From NCBI GenBank assembly GCA_016124425.1, contig WGNT01000003.1, positions 1 through 33,771 on the forward strand: 33,771 bases of DNA. Reading direction: 5' to 3'. A program made the position numbers and the translations under genes. The notes beneath the pieces are model-generated. The model was not told where the DNA came from. It saw nothing but the letters and a program-made list of their open reading frames with translations, and did no database searches. Of this stretch, positions 16,311 to 26,543 are shown in pieces (the stretch's first letter is position 1; every line of letters starts with the position of its first letter). Source of the DNA: Cytophagales bacterium (lineage in GTDB: Bacteria; Bacteroidota; Bacteroidia; Cytophagales; Cyclobacteriaceae).

Positions 16311-16480
16311 GAGAGCCTTTTCTCCATTACCAAAATGAAGCGGTGATAAATTACATGTTTATGGGTTCAAAAGGATTTTTTTTGTCGTTCCAAAAAACTT
16401 GCTGATGTTCCTTTTTTTGCGTGTTTAATGTCCGTTTATTTATTTCCGCGGCACTTTGTTTTTATGATAAAAATTTACTA

Positions 16481-16494
16481 ACGTAAACGTAAAC
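16481..16494. promoter_or_regulatory. Direct repeat upstream of the LytTR gene
   Basis: ACGTAA occurs twice in a row (ACGTAAACGTAAAC) 55 bases before the LytTR start. LytTR proteins bind short direct repeats, though usually spaced by about a helical turn, so self-binding is only a guess. No clear TAnnTTTG box was found nearby. Confidence 0.25.
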
Positions 16495-16548
16495 AATTGA
16501 TAGTTGTCGGGGTTACAATACCAATTAATGTAATTCAACAAAAGCTAT

Positions 16549-16965
16549 ATGAAAGTCACGGAGAAAGTAAACGGTTTCAGTTCAAACGGCAATGGAAACA
16601 AGGATATTCACGTCAAAACCAAGGACCTGTTGATCAAAGACGCTATTTTTATAAGGGACAAGGGATGCTTAACTAAAGTAAAATTTTCCAATATACTTTA
16701 TTTGAAAGGAGATGGAAATTACACAACATTGGTGACGCATAAAAAAGTATACTCCCTTAGGAATATTCTCAAGGAGTTTGAGGAAATCCTGCCAGATGAT
16801 TCGTTTTTACGAATTCACAAATCCTATATAGTGAATTTGGAAGAAATTTGTACCATCTCGCCTAAGGAGATTCTAATGGGAGAGGACAAGGTGCCAGTAG
16901 GAAGAACCTATTATCAGACGCTTTTGGGCGGCATACAGAAGCTAGGTAGTAACGGATTTGAATAG
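16549..16965 (+). CDS. Stand-alone LytTR-type DNA-binding protein
   Basis: The 138-aa protein is little more than a LytTR domain at about residues 38-135. It shows FSNILYLKGDGNYTTLVTH, SLRNILKEFEEILP and FLRIHKSYIVNL, with the usual VPVGRTYY near the end. A short polar leader (NGFSSNGNGNKD) stands in place of the receiver domain found in LytTR response regulators, and no histidine kinase gene is adjacent. It may therefore be regulated by its own level, by a partner or through protein contacts. LytTR proteins bind direct repeats in promoters. It is transcribed alone, convergent with queA. Its target genes are unknown. Confidence 0.85.
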   Translation: MKVTEKVNGFSSNGNGNKDIHVKTKDLLIKDAIFIRDKGCLTKVKFSNILYLKGDGNYTTLVTHKKVYSLRNILKEFEEILPDDSFLRIHKSYIVNLEEICTISPKEILMGEDKVPVGRTYYQTLLGGIQKLGSNGFE

Positions 16966-17133
16966 GTGTGGTATTGTCTGTAGTGCCGATCCGGTAGCAG
17001 ATGAGCCAGCAGCAAATGATTGATATTCCTGCATCAATTCCTTAACACAGGATCGTTGAGAACTTTGGGAATATTCAGAAGAACCAGTTTTCAATTTCGA
17101 ATAGTGTAAATTATACCCGTCAAAAAAAGTCTT

Positions 17134-18345
17134 TTATTGCCACAATATACTGCTGTCTCCATAGCTTAAGAAACGGTAGTTATTCAGTAATGCTTCCTTA
17201 TATATACGTTTCCAACTATCATTTGTAAAAGCGGAAACCAATAAAATCAACGTAGATCCGGGTTGATGAAAATTAGTCACCAATCCGGAAACAACCCGGA
17301 ACGTATATCCAGGGTAAATATATATCTCCGTATGGCCTACCAGCTTCGTGAGTTGTTTTTGCTTCATCCACGTGTGAATTTTTTCAAAAACCTCTCGTGC
17401 CGGTGGTAGTTCCCCTTGAAATTCATAGGCATAGTCTTTAGGAATCGTAAAGACCGCATTTTCGTCAGAAAATAACATAATACCAAACCAATAGAGGCTT
17501 TCCAGAGACCTCATTGACGTGGTGCCAACAGCAATGATTTTCCCCTCGGCGCGCATCAAATTGTACAGGTTTTCCCTAGAGTAAACTACTTCTTCGCTAT
17601 GCATGGGATGGAGTTTTACGTCCTCTTGCTTTATAGGCTGAAACGTTCCGGCACCGACGTGTAGGGTAAGGTATTCGGCGTTGATATTTTTTTCTGAAAG
17701 GTGCTGCAACACCTCCGGGGTAAAATGAAGCCCAGCAGTTGGTGCCGCTACTGCCCCTTTCACTTCGGAATAGACAGTTTGATAGCGCTCGGCATCCTCC
17801 CGCGTTGCTTCCCTGTTCAAATAAGGTGGCAAGGGGACTTTTCCGGCGGCCTCGACGATTTCAGCGAATGCTAGCGCTTTCTCTTGCCAACGAAAAGACA
17901 CCAACATCTTCTGCCGGTCCACCAGCTCAACTGAAATTTTGACCTGCTTTCCTGCGATGGGCCATTCGTTCTCAAGAATTTCCCCCTCTTTCCATTTCTT
18001 CAAATTTCCGATCATCGATTCCCACACCACCGGCCCTGTTGACTCCATCGCGAGCTGAATGATTTCGCTAGGAAGCAATGGCTTGAGTAAAAAAATCTCG
18101 ATCCAGGCACCAGATTTCCGTTGGAAGATCATGCGTGCCGGAATAACTTTTGTATTGTTAAAGACCATCAAGGATCCAGAGGGGATCAAGTCCGGAAGGT
18201 TATAAAAAGAATGATGGGATACTTTGCCGTCTTTCCATTGAAGCAGCTTTGACTGATCCCGTTGTGGGAGGGGGAATTTTGCAATACGATCTTCCGGCAA
18301 ATCGTAGAAATAATCTGACTTTTGAAGCGGAGTATTTTCGGCCAT
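17134..18345 (-). CDS. queA: S-adenosylmethionine:tRNA ribosyltransferase-isomerase
   Basis: From ATG 18345 the product has 403 aa, close to the usual QueA size with a small insertion. A longer frame up to 18417 lacks support and would run through the promoter. Typical blocks are seen: YDLPEDRIAKFPLPQRDQSKLL at the N-terminus, MVFNNTKVIPAR-like text, GAVAAPTAGLHFTPE, LHVGAGTFQPI, and the C-terminal TNFHQPGSTLILLVSAF. The enzyme moves the ribose of SAM onto preQ1 in tRNA to give epoxyqueuosine, the penultimate step of queuosine synthesis. It is intact. Its -7 element and that of menC lie in a shared divergent spacer of 113 bases. Confidence 0.96.
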   Translation of the reverse strand: MAENTPLQKSDYFYDLPEDRIAKFPLPQRDQSKLLQWKDGKVSHHSFYNLPDLIPSGSLMVFNNTKVIPARMIFQRKSGAWIEIFLLKPLLPSEIIQLAMESTGPVVWESMIGNLKKWKEGEILENEWPIAGKQVKISVELVDRQKMLVSFRWQEKALAFAEIVEAAGKVPLPPYLNREATREDAERYQTVYSEVKGAVAAPTAGLHFTPEVLQHLSEKNINAEYLTLHVGAGTFQPIKQEDVKLHPMHSEEVVYSRENLYNLMRAEGKIIAVGTTSMRSLESLYWFGIMLFSDENAVFTIPKDYAYEFQGELPPAREVFEKIHTWMKQKQLTKLVGHTEIYIYPGYTFRVVSGLVTNFHQPGSTLILLVSAFTNDSWKRIYKEALLNNYRFLSYGDSSILWQ

Positions 18346-18393
18346 CGATGTTAAAATACAATTTCTAGTTGGGAGTAGTTGGAATGTTTTCGG

Positions 18394-18422
18394 TAGTTTT
18401 GGGCGATCCAAGCCCAAATATA
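18394..18422. promoter_or_regulatory. Divergent promoters for queA and menC with a hairpin
   Basis: On the plus strand TAGTTTTG (18394-18401) and on the minus strand TATATTTG (18422-18415) are both exact TAnnTTTG elements, pointing to menC and queA respectively. Between them an inverted repeat TTTGGGC (18398-18404) / GCCCAAA (18412-18418) overlaps both boxes. TTG for menC lies at 18369-18371, 22 bases upstream. A regulator bound here could control both genes; this is inference. Confidence 0.5.
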
Positions 18423-18458
18423 ATCGTTTTCGACGAGTCCCACTTCATATTGAAAACC

Positions 18459-19562
18459 ATGACAAAAAAATTCGTTGTTCAGGCACGCGCCGTACCGTAT
18501 CTGCTTCACTTCAAATTTGAGGCCGGTACCTCGAGAGGAGTGCTTACCGCTAAGGAAAGTTTTTTAGTCGAATGTAGCTCCCCTGACTTTCCTGGCTTTA
18601 AAGGGTATGGAGAAGCCGGACCGCTTCCTGGATTAAGTATAGATGATGTACCCGATTTTGGGGTCCAATTTGCGGTTCTGCTACAATCTTTGGATGGTGT
18701 TCGTTTTTCCACAGATACGGATGACCTGCTGCTTCAACTCAAGGCCATCGTGCCGGATCGTTTTCCAAGTATGCGATTTGCATTGGAGACGGCTTTGTTG
18801 GATTTGGTTCATGGCGGTAAACGTAAAATTTTACCCAATGAATTCTATGAAAAGCGCCGTTCCATTCCGATCAACGGCCTTGTGTGGATGAATGACTTTA
18901 AGCACATGTGGCAACAAATTGAAACGAAAATTGCCGATGAATATCGGTGCATAAAAATCAAAATCGGAGCCATCGACTTTAGTCAGGAATGCGATCTGTT
19001 GGGAATGATTCGGGAGAAGTTCCCTGCTTCAGAGATTTCAATTCGGGTAGACGCAAACGGAGCCTTTACCGCCGAAGAGGCGTTGGGGAAATTGATGCGC
19101 TTAAGCGCTTACGATATCCACAGTATTGAACAGCCGATTAAAGCGGGCAATGTGGCGGAGATGGCCCGGATTTGTGCCGAAAGCCCTGTACCTGTAGCCT
19201 TAGATGAAGAACTTATCGGGATTTACTCGGTAGAGGAAAAGATAGCGTTACTTACTTCCATACGTCCTCAGTATATCATTTTGAAACCTACCTTGCTTGG
19301 TGGCATACAGGCAAGTAAGGAATGGATACAACTTGCCGAAGGCCTGGGGATTGGGTGGTGGATTACCTCTGCATTGGAGGGCAATATTGGGTTGAATTCA
19401 ATTGCGCAATTTACATCGACTTACCTACCGAAAATGCCACAAGGATTGGGGACTGGTCAGCTTTATCAAAATAACATCGCTTCTCCGCTCTATATCTCAG
19501 ACGGCCATCTTATCTATGGGCCATCGGATGGCTGGGAAGATATTGGATCGTTATTTTCATAA
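18459..19562 (+). CDS. menC: o-Succinylbenzoate synthase (enolase superfamily)
   Basis: ATG 18459 gives 367 aa; the upstream in-frame extension would begin in the promoter region, so I use the shorter form. The muconate-lactonising-type barrel is complete: the capping segment GYGEAGPLPGLSIDD near 49-63, the catalytic KIKIG (K166, K168), metal ligands in VDANG (D198), EQP (E224) and DEE (D249/E250), and K276 in LKPTLLGG. These fit o-succinylbenzoate synthase, which dehydrates SHCHC in menaquinone synthesis; a dipeptide epimerase is the main alternative because the families are close. The block GLGTGQLYQNNIASPL near the C-terminus is typical of Bacteroidota MenC. No other men genes are in the window. 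Confidence 0.85.
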   Translation: MTKKFVVQARAVPYLLHFKFEAGTSRGVLTAKESFLVECSSPDFPGFKGYGEAGPLPGLSIDDVPDFGVQFAVLLQSLDGVRFSTDTDDLLLQLKAIVPDRFPSMRFALETALLDLVHGGKRKILPNEFYEKRRSIPINGLVWMNDFKHMWQQIETKIADEYRCIKIKIGAIDFSQECDLLGMIREKFPASEISIRVDANGAFTAEEALGKLMRLSAYDIHSIEQPIKAGNVAEMARICAESPVPVALDEELIGIYSVEEKIALLTSIRPQYIILKPTLLGGIQASKEWIQLAEGLGIGWWITSALEGNIGLNSIAQFTSTYLPKMPQGLGTGQLYQNNIASPLYISDGHLIYGPSDGWEDIGSLFS

Positions 19563-19643
19563 ATCTACCGTTCGTATTTTACCGACAGGAAATTTCCGGG
19601 ATATTGTTTATATTTAGCATCTAGTTGAATAGGATACCTGTTG

Positions 19644-22046
19644 ATGAACTTATCTAATTTCCGTTGGTTGATCTTGGTTGGCGTCTTGGCTGGCAGCATG
19701 TTATTTGGTTGCCGGAATGAGGATAGCGGCAACAATCTGCTTTCCATTCCGGATCAGGTAAGCTACAACCTGCATATCCGGCCCATACTTTCCGAAAACT
19801 GTTTTGCCTGTCATGGTCCCGACGCCAATAAACGGGAGGCAGGCTTGCGATTGGATGTTCCGGAAGCAGCATTCAACGCTCTGGAGGATACTCCGGGCGC
19901 TTTTGCGCTTGTTTCTGGCGATCCGCATAAGTCACATGTCTACCTTCGAACAATAGCTACTGAAGAGGGTGAAAAGATGCCTCCCCCGAGTAGCAACCTG
20001 TCGCTATCCGCTCATGAGATCGCCCTTATTGAAAAGTGGATCAAACAAGGAGCAACCTACCAACCCCATTGGGCGTTCATTTCCCCAAAGAAGTCTCCGC
20101 TTCCTCCTGTTCGATCCAAAAAATGGGCGAATAATCCGATCGACTTTTTTATTCTTGCCGCCCAGGAAGAACGTGGGCTCCATCCTAATGCTCCTGCGGA
20201 TAAGGAGCAGCTCCTCAGAAGGGTGACCCTTGATCTTACCGGACTACCTCCGACACTGGAGGAAATGAATGCCTTTCTTGCGGATGAACGGGAGGACGCT
20301 TATGAGCGGGTTGTGGAATCCCTGCTAAGCCGTAAGGCATATGGTGAAAAAATGGCGGTACATTGGATGGACATAGCCCGATATGCGGATTCCCACGGAT
20401 ATCAGGATGATTACTATCGGACACAGTGGCCATGGCGGGATTGGGTTATTCATGCCTTCAACCAAAACATGCCCTATGACAAGTTTGTGACCTGGCAACT
20501 TGCCGGAGACTTAGTGCCTTCCCCTACGAAAGAAACCATACTGGCTACCGGGTTCAACCGAAACCACAAGATAACAGAAGAGTCCGGTGCCATAGATGAG
20601 GAATATAGGGTCAGTTACGTTGTAGACCGTACAAATACCTTGGGAAAAGCGTTGCTGGGGATCACGCTGGAGTGCGCGCAATGCCACGACCATAAATATG
20701 ATCCCATATCGCAAAAGGAATATTTCCAGATGTATGCCTTCTTTAACAATGTCGCGGAAGTAGGGATGGAGGAATCTTCTCCTGGATTTTCACGAAAGAG
20801 CCCTGCAAAACATCCGATGATGGAAATCACGGATGAAGATGTGTCAGGGATATTGTCGTTCCTGAACCGGCCTGACTCGGCCAGGCTTTCGACGGCGTTG
20901 GTCGGCGATGTCAATAGCGGTGCCAACTACCGTGCCTTGTTGTCTGAAACGGGAAAATTGAGGGTTTCGGTAATGGCGGATTTGGATACGGTGCGACCTT
21001 CGTTTATTCTCCTAAGAGGAGACTATGAAAGCTACGGAGAGCCGGTGTCTCCAGCAACTCCGGAAGCGATCTTACCTTACAGTCAGGTTTATCCACAAAA
21101 CCGGCTTGGCCTGGCCAATTGGCTATTTGATAAAGAAAATCCGCTAACCGCACGTGTCTTTGTAAACAGAATCTGGCAACAGCTTTTCGGCGTCGGTCTA
21201 GTGTCCACTCCTGGAGATTTTGGTATGCAGGGTGCACTCCCAACACACCCCGAGCTACTTGATTGGCTTTCGGTGGATTTTATGGAAAATCAATGGGATA
21301 TACAGCAGCTTTTGCGGGTGATCGTACTCTCCAGCACTTACCGGCAGTCATCCACGGTACAGCCTAACCACCTTCAAAAGGATCCCGACAATGTTTATTT
21401 GGCCCGTTTTCCGAGAAACAGGCTTCCCGCAGAGCATATACGAGATCTAATCCTTGCCAGTAGCGGCCTACTGATACCTACTATAGGTGGGCCCAGTATG
21501 AAACCTTACCAGCCACCTGGGCTGTGGGAACTTGCAACCTCCGGAAGAGGAAATCTGTCCAGTTACAAACAAGATTCGCTCGAGGGACTATACCGGCGGG
21601 GATTGTATACCTTTATCAAACGTACCGTTCCACCGCCATCGATGATCCTTTTTGACGCTAGCAACCGCGACGAATGCGAAATTGAACGGGAACGAACAAA
21701 CACACCCCTACAAGCGCTCCTGATGCTAAATGACCCAACCGTACTCGAGGCGTCTAGAACCTTAGCCGCGGAGCTGCTCCGGGAAGGCAAATTTGGCGGA
21801 ACGATGCTAGAAGTAGCTTTTCGGAAGATTGTCGGTAGAAGGCCTGATCCGTCGGAACTAACCGTATTAACGGATTTTCTAAACGAACTATCACTGGAAC
21901 TGAAATCGAACCCAGAGGTAGCCAGACAGCTGCTTCAAGTCGGTGATTCGCCGGTGCCAGAGGATCTATCTATTGAGGAGTTGGCTGCATTGATGCAGGT
22001 AATTCACACGGTTTATAATATGGAAGAAACGATTACTAAATCCTAA
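19644..22046 (+). CDS. PSCyt1-DUF1549-DUF1553 cytochrome lipoprotein, copy 1
   Basis: From ATG 19644 (one codon after a TTG) the product has 800 aa. A lipoprotein signal ends in MLFGC (Cys23). A Planctomycete-type cytochrome c domain follows with the heme motif CFACH (C53, C56, H57), then DUF1549 with [17 protein letters not shown] and a second heme-like motif CAQCH in [17 protein letters not shown], and then DUF1553 with [20 protein letters not shown] and [12 protein letters not shown]. This layout is the PSCyt1/PSCyt2/PSD1 family first noted in Planctomycetes; it is thought to act with a DUF1501 protein in periplasmic oxidative catabolism, but the reaction is not established. It starts a three-gene operon, seven bases before a close paralog, and carries about 20 extra residues (around RPDSARLS) relative to it. 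Confidence 0.88.
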   Translation: MNLSNFRWLILVGVLAGSMLFGCRNEDSGNNLLSIPDQVSYNLHIRPILSENCFACHGPDANKREAGLRLDVPEAAFNALEDTPGAFALVSGDPHKSHVYLRTIATEEGEKMPPPSSNLSLSAHEIALIEKWIKQGATYQPHWAFISPKKSPLPPVRSKKWANNPIDFFILAAQEERGLHPNAPADKEQLLRRVTLDLTGLPPTLEEMNAFLADEREDAYERVVESLLSRKAYGEKMAVHWMDIARYADSHGYQDDYYRTQWPWRDWVIHAFNQNMPYDKFVTWQLAGDLVPSPTKETILATGFNRNHKITEESGAIDEEYRVSYVVDRTNTLGKALLGITLECAQCHDHKYDPISQKEYFQMYAFFNNVAEVGMEESSPGFSRKSPAKHPMMEITDEDVSGILSFLNRPDSARLSTALVGDVNSGANYRALLSETGKLRVSVMADLDTVRPSFILLRGDYESYGEPVSPATPEAILPYSQVYPQNRLGLANWLFDKENPLTARVFVNRIWQQLFGVGLVSTPGDFGMQGALPTHPELLDWLSVDFMENQWDIQQLLRVIVLSSTYRQSSTVQPNHLQKDPDNVYLARFPRNRLPAEHIRDLILASSGLLIPTIGGPSMKPYQPPGLWELATSGRGNLSSYKQDSLEGLYRRGLYTFIKRTVPPPSMILFDASNRDECEIERERTNTPLQALLMLNDPTVLEASRTLAAELLREGKFGGTMLEVAFRKIVGRRPDPSELTVLTDFLNELSLELKSNPEVARQLLQVGDSPVPEDLSIEELAALMQVIHTVYNMEETITKS

Positions 22047-22053
22047 TGCCCTC

Positions 22054-24417
22054 ATGTTGTTGAACGTTAAAGTACTTGCTAACTATTACCGCATCTTCTC
22101 ATCCCGAAGCTTAGCGTTAGCAGGGATTATCGGGTGTTTGCTGCTCTTTGCCTGTGAGAGGGGAGGGTCAGTGGGAGCGGATAGCATTCCGGATCAGATT
22201 AGTTACAACTTGCACATTCGGCCGATCCTTTCTGACAATTGCTTTGCCTGTCATGGGCCGGACGCCAACAAAAGGGAAGCCGGATTACGGCTTGATATCG
22301 AAAAAGAGGCTTTTAAAACCCTTAAAGACAACCCCAAGGCACACACCCTAGTACCCGGAAACAGCAATCAGTCTGAGGTTTATAGGCGCCTTGTCTCCAC
22401 TGATCTCAATGAAAAAATGCCACCTCCGGAATCTAATCTTGCATTAACTTCCCACCAGATAAAACTGATTGAAAAGTGGATCAAGCAGGGCGCGGTCTAT
22501 GAACCCCATTGGGCGTTCATTCCGCCAAAATCTCCTGAATTACCGGCCGTAAAGCTAACGACTTGGCCAAACAATGGGATTGACTATTTTATCCTACAGG
22601 AACAGGAAAAAAGGCGTTTATTACCAAATGCAGAAGCAGATAAGGAAACCTTGCTGAGGAGGCTCTGTTTGGATTTGACTGGGCTGCCACCTACCCTTGA
22701 CCAAATGGAGCGCTTCATGTTAGACACATCCGAAGATGCCTATGAGTCAATGGTAGATGAATTGCTTGCTAGCAGCGCGTATGGCGAGAAAATGGCGGTT
22801 CATTGGATGGACGTCGCACGGTATGCGGATTCTCATGGCTATCAGGATGACAATTTTAGAAGTCAGTGGCCGTGGCGGGACTGGGTGATTTATGCGTTCA
22901 ATAAAAATTTGCCTTATGACGCATTTATCACCTGGCAGCTTGCTGGAGACCTGTTACCGAACCCGACCAAAGAACAGATTTTAGCAACAGGGTTTAACAG
23001 AAACCACAAAATCACGGAAGAAGGAGGAGTCATCGATGAGGAGTATAGGGTGGAATATGTGGTGGATAGGACAAATACCTTCGGGAAGGCGATTATAGGT
23101 ATTACCATGGAATGTGCCCAGTGCCACGACCACAAATATGATCCCATTTCCCAAAAGGATTATTTTCAATTATATGCGTTCTTTAACAATATCCGGGAAG
23201 TAGGTCATGAATCAAACATCGGTGGCCCCAATACTTACGCGAAGCATCCCAAAATTGAAATAACGGAAGAAGACCTTAACGGAATTCTGTCTTTCGTTAA
23301 CAAAAAGGATACTTTGGGACTTATTGTTTCTGTCATGGGCGATCTAGATTCCATTCGTCCTACCCACATCTTGGAGCGGGGGGTATATGATGCGCCTGGA
23401 GAACCTGTTCGGCCGGATTTGCCGGAGTCCATTTTATCCTTTTCTGATGATCTACCGAAGAACCGGCTCGGTCTTGCAAAATGGCTATTTGATCCAAAGA
23501 ACCCGCTTACTTCTCGGGTCTTTGTCAACCGGATGTGGAAAGAGATCTTTGGTAGGGGGCTGGTGGAGACTGTTGGTGATTTTGGTATGCAAGGAGATTT
23601 GCCCACGCATCCGGAACTGCTGGACTGGCTTTCCGTGGATTTTAAGGAAAACGGCTGGGATATCAAGCGGCTGATGAAGCAGTTAGTAACATCGGCAACC
23701 TACAAGCAATCTGCGGCCATTCCTGCCGATTTTGCGCCTTTGGATCCCGATAATGCCTATTATACCCGCGCCCCCAGAGCACGAATAAAGGCAGAGTTTG
23801 TAAAAGATTTGGTCATGGCCAGCAGTGGATTATTGGTTCCGGAAGTGGGGGGCCCTAGCGTAAAACCTTACCAGCCTCCAGGATTATGGGAGGCTGCCGC
23901 TTCTACCGGCGCGAAATTTGGCTTGTTGGGAACGTACATTCAAGACACCGGGGATGCCTTATATCGACGTGGACTGTATACGTTTATCAAACGCACCCTA
24001 CCGCCTCCCAGCATGATAATTTTTGATGCCAGTAACCGTGACACCTGTGAACCCGACCGCACTACGACCAATACGCCTCTTCAAGCGCTACTTATGATGA
24101 ACGATCCTATGGTACTAGAAGCGTCTCGGGTGCTCGCCGCACGTCTACTTGAGGAGGGTGAAAGCGACGAACATAAACTTAAAAAAGCCTTTAAGCTGAT
24201 TGTAAATAGAACCCCATTATCCTCTGAAATAGAGATACTTATGATGCATTACGCTGATCAACTTCAGCTGTATAAAAATGATCCAGCTGAAGCTGAAAAG
24301 GCATTAAAAATAGGGGAATATCCACAGGTCGAGCAGTTGGATGTTGCGGAACAAGCCGCATTGATGCAAGTTGTTAGCTTGATGTATAATTTGGAAGAAA
24401 CGTTAATGAAATCTTAG
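22054..24417 (+). CDS. PSCyt1-DUF1549-DUF1553 cytochrome lipoprotein, copy 2
   Basis: The 787-aa product is a tandem paralog of the preceding protein, aligning from end to end. The lipobox LLFAC places the modified Cys at residue 34, after a longer N-terminal stretch. Heme motif 1 is CFACH (C63, C66, H67) and motif 2 lies in [15 protein letters not shown]1549 ([17 protein letters not shown]) and DUF1553 ([33 protein letters not shown]) are complete. Both paralogs keep nearly the same Cys, His and Asp landmarks, so both are probably active; divergence is greatest in the signal region, around residues 405-440, and in the last 80 residues. Only two bases separate it from the DUF1501 gene. The two may form a heterodimer or serve different substrates. 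Confidence 0.88.
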   Translation: MLLNVKVLANYYRIFSSRSLALAGIIGCLLLFACERGGSVGADSIPDQISYNLHIRPILSDNCFACHGPDANKREAGLRLDIEKEAFKTLKDNPKAHTLVPGNSNQSEVYRRLVSTDLNEKMPPPESNLALTSHQIKLIEKWIKQGAVYEPHWAFIPPKSPELPAVKLTTWPNNGIDYFILQEQEKRRLLPNAEADKETLLRRLCLDLTGLPPTLDQMERFMLDTSEDAYESMVDELLASSAYGEKMAVHWMDVARYADSHGYQDDNFRSQWPWRDWVIYAFNKNLPYDAFITWQLAGDLLPNPTKEQILATGFNRNHKITEEGGVIDEEYRVEYVVDRTNTFGKAIIGITMECAQCHDHKYDPISQKDYFQLYAFFNNIREVGHESNIGGPNTYAKHPKIEITEEDLNGILSFVNKKDTLGLIVSVMGDLDSIRPTHILERGVYDAPGEPVRPDLPESILSFSDDLPKNRLGLAKWLFDPKNPLTSRVFVNRMWKEIFGRGLVETVGDFGMQGDLPTHPELLDWLSVDFKENGWDIKRLMKQLVTSATYKQSAAIPADFAPLDPDNAYYTRAPRARIKAEFVKDLVMASSGLLVPEVGGPSVKPYQPPGLWEAAASTGAKFGLLGTYIQDTGDALYRRGLYTFIKRTLPPPSMIIFDASNRDTCEPDRTTTNTPLQALLMMNDPMVLEASRVLAARLLEEGESDEHKLKKAFKLIVNRTPLSSEIEILMMHYADQLQLYKNDPAEAEKALKIGEYPQVEQLDVAEQAALMQVVSLMYNLEETLMKS

Positions 24418-24419
24418 TC

Positions 24420-25877
24420 ATGGAGAATAAACTGATAGAACACGGGTTGAATACCAATAGAAGGCATTTTTTATCCAAACTTAGCTTGGGCTTAGGCAGT
24501 GCCGCACTTGGTTCCCTACTTATTCCGGATTTGTTTAGTGGCAGTTCAGGCGAGGCTTATGGTGATGCGGTGGCCGGAGTTCCCCATTTTGCTCCAAAGG
24601 CGAAGCGGGTTATTTATCTTTTTCAAAACGGTGCTCCTTCGCAGCTCGAATCATTTGACTACAAACCAAAGCTTCGCGAAATGTGGGGAGAGGAACTTCC
24701 GGATTCCATCCGGCAGGGGCAGCGGCTTACCGGGATGACTTCCAGTCAATCTTCTTTTCCCATGGTGGGCTCCATTTATGATTTTCAGCAGTATGGACAG
24801 GCTAGGGCATGGGTCAGTGAGCTTTTTCCGCACACGGCGAAGATTGTGGATGATATCTGCATCATCAAATCCATGCACACAGAGGCCATCAACCACGATC
24901 CCGCGTTAACCTTTTTCCAGACGGGTGCCCAACAGGGAAACAGACCCAGCATGGGAGCTTGGTTAAGCTATGGTCTAGGCAGCGAAAACAGTAACCTCCC
25001 CGCATTTACCGTACTTCTATCAAAAGGAAAAGGAAACGGACAGGGGGTGTATTCCAAATTGTGGAGTAATGGGTTTTTGGAGTCAGTACATCAAGGCGTG
25101 CAGTTCAGTAGTGGAGACGACCCCGTGTTGTATCTGAGCAATCAGGAGGGAATGAGCAGGCAACAGCGTAGGAAAATGCTAGACCGGCTGGCGGAGCTAA
25201 ATCATTTATCCTTTCAAAAACTTGGGGATCCTGAAATACATGCGAAAGTCGCCCAGTACGAGATGGCCTACAGGATGCAGACAGCTGTACCGGAAGCCAC
25301 TGATTTATCCACTGAGCCAGATATGATTTTTGACCTGTATGGAGAGGAAAGTAGAAAGCCAGGTACCTTTGCCGCCAACTGCCTTTTAGCCAGAAAGCTT
25401 TCTGAAAACGGCGTGCGGTTTGTTCAGTTATATCACCAAGGATGGGATCAGCATGGGAATCTTCCCAATGAAATGCGGGACCAGGCCAAAGATGTAGATC
25501 AGGCATCTGCCGCACTTATTACAGACCTAAAGCAACGTGGGTTGCTTGATGAGACATTGGTGATCTGGGGCGGAGAGTTTGGCCGGACGAATTATTCACA
25601 GGGCAAGCTGACGAAAGAGAACTACGGAAGGGACCACCATCCAAGGTGTTTTAGCATTTGGATGGCTGGTGGGGGCGTAAAGCCAGGATTCGTGTATGGT
25701 GAAACCGATGAATTTGGCTACAATATCGCGAAAGATCCGGTGCATGTACATGATTTTCAAGCGACAGTACTTCATCAGCTCGGCTTGGATCACGAACGCT
25801 TGATTTACAAACATCTTGGTAGAAGATTTAGGCTTACAGATGTATCCGGTCATGTCGTGAAGGACCTGCTGGTATAG
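24420..25877 (+). CDS. DUF1501 protein with Tat signal (alkaline-phosphatase-like fold)
   Basis: The 485-aa protein begins with a Tat-type signal: NRRHFLSK with twin Arg at 14-15, then a hydrophobic stretch ([13 protein letters not shown]). The DUF1501 body shows [42 protein letters not shown] and, toward the end, [12 protein letters not shown] and [19 protein letters not shown], the His/Asp-rich pattern of the family, which is related to sulfatases and alkaline phosphatases. It is the usual partner of PSCyt1/DUF1553 proteins and here forms the end of a tight operon with two of them. Folding in the cytoplasm before Tat export hints at a metal or cofactor. The substrate is unknown. The normal ratio is one to one; here one DUF1501 faces two DUF1553 proteins. 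Confidence 0.9.
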   Translation: MENKLIEHGLNTNRRHFLSKLSLGLGSAALGSLLIPDLFSGSSGEAYGDAVAGVPHFAPKAKRVIYLFQNGAPSQLESFDYKPKLREMWGEELPDSIRQGQRLTGMTSSQSSFPMVGSIYDFQQYGQARAWVSELFPHTAKIVDDICIIKSMHTEAINHDPALTFFQTGAQQGNRPSMGAWLSYGLGSENSNLPAFTVLLSKGKGNGQGVYSKLWSNGFLESVHQGVQFSSGDDPVLYLSNQEGMSRQQRRKMLDRLAELNHLSFQKLGDPEIHAKVAQYEMAYRMQTAVPEATDLSTEPDMIFDLYGEESRKPGTFAANCLLARKLSENGVRFVQLYHQGWDQHGNLPNEMRDQAKDVDQASAALITDLKQRGLLDETLVIWGGEFGRTNYSQGKLTKENYGRDHHPRCFSIWMAGGGVKPGFVYGETDEFGYNIAKDPVHVHDFQATVLHQLGLDHERLIYKHLGRRFRLTDVSGHVVKDLLV

Positions 25878-25955
25878 CCCTTAGCGCTATTCGTACATAT
25901 TTCTTATGAGACTTGCAGGTATAGTTACCCTCAATCCCGCGGTTTTTCCTGATCT

Positions 25956-26543
25956 CTAATGGAGGGCTGGTCTAATTGGCAGGTTCCTAACAACCTCGCC
26001 CTCAAATTCCATCATTTCGTGTAGACGATTATAAACCGTAGAATCGTCAAAATAGTGCAGAGCGAGCTCCACGAAAATATTGCCATGTTTGGCTTCTGAT
26101 GTCCAGAGTGTCTTATAGAATCGCCTCAGTTCCTGATCGTTTTGAGCTTCCGAAACCAATTTAAACCGTTCACATCCCCTGCATTCTACGATGGACCCTA
26201 ATAGCATTCGGGAAAGAAACCTCGTTTCGGCTGTTCCGCCATGGGTCAATGGGGTCAACTGTTTGATATAGGGATCTTCTTGCATATCACGGTTTAACGG
26301 TACCCCCCGCTTTTGCATCAACGCAAACACCTGCTGGAAGTGTTCCAGTTCTTCAATCGCTGTCTCGATCATATCTGGGATTATTTTCGGTTTATCCGGA
26401 TATTTTGCAATAAGCGAGGTAGCCATTGCGGAGGCTTTTCGCTCACAATCCGCATGATCTTGTAGAAACATATCGAAATCCGCCATAACTGCGTCTAACC
26501 ATGCCTGTGAGGAGGGTACTTTCAAATCGATTGAATACTTCAT
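25956..26543 (-). CDS. miaE: tRNA-(ms2io6A)-hydroxylase
   Basis: The 195-aa protein matches the MiaE diiron family. The ferritin-like four-helix bundle keeps its ligand pattern: DHADCERKA (Glu), IEELEHFQQ (Glu and His), a later VECRGCERF (Glu residues) and WTSEAKHGN (Glu and His). MiaE hydroxylates the isopentenyl group of ms2i6A at position 37 of tRNAs reading codons that begin with U, using O2. Length and motifs are complete. It is transcribed alone and divergently from the GT2-like gene region. Other Bacteroidota ferritin-like proteins differ in the spacing of these motifs, so the assignment is good. Confidence 0.88.
   Translation of the reverse strand: MKYSIDLKVPSSQAWLDAVMADFDMFLQDHADCERKASAMATSLIAKYPDKPKIIPDMIETAIEELEHFQQVFALMQKRGVPLNRDMQEDPYIKQLTPLTHGGTAETRFLSRMLLGSIVECRGCERFKLVSEAQNDQELRRFYKTLWTSEAKHGNIFVELALHYFDDSTVYNRLHEMMEFEGEVVRNLPIRPALH

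Noticed and set aside
18369..18458. Longer N-termini for menC (from 18369) and queA (from 18417)
   Set aside because: The extensions overlap each other and both -7 elements; the family N-termini begin at 18459 and 18345.
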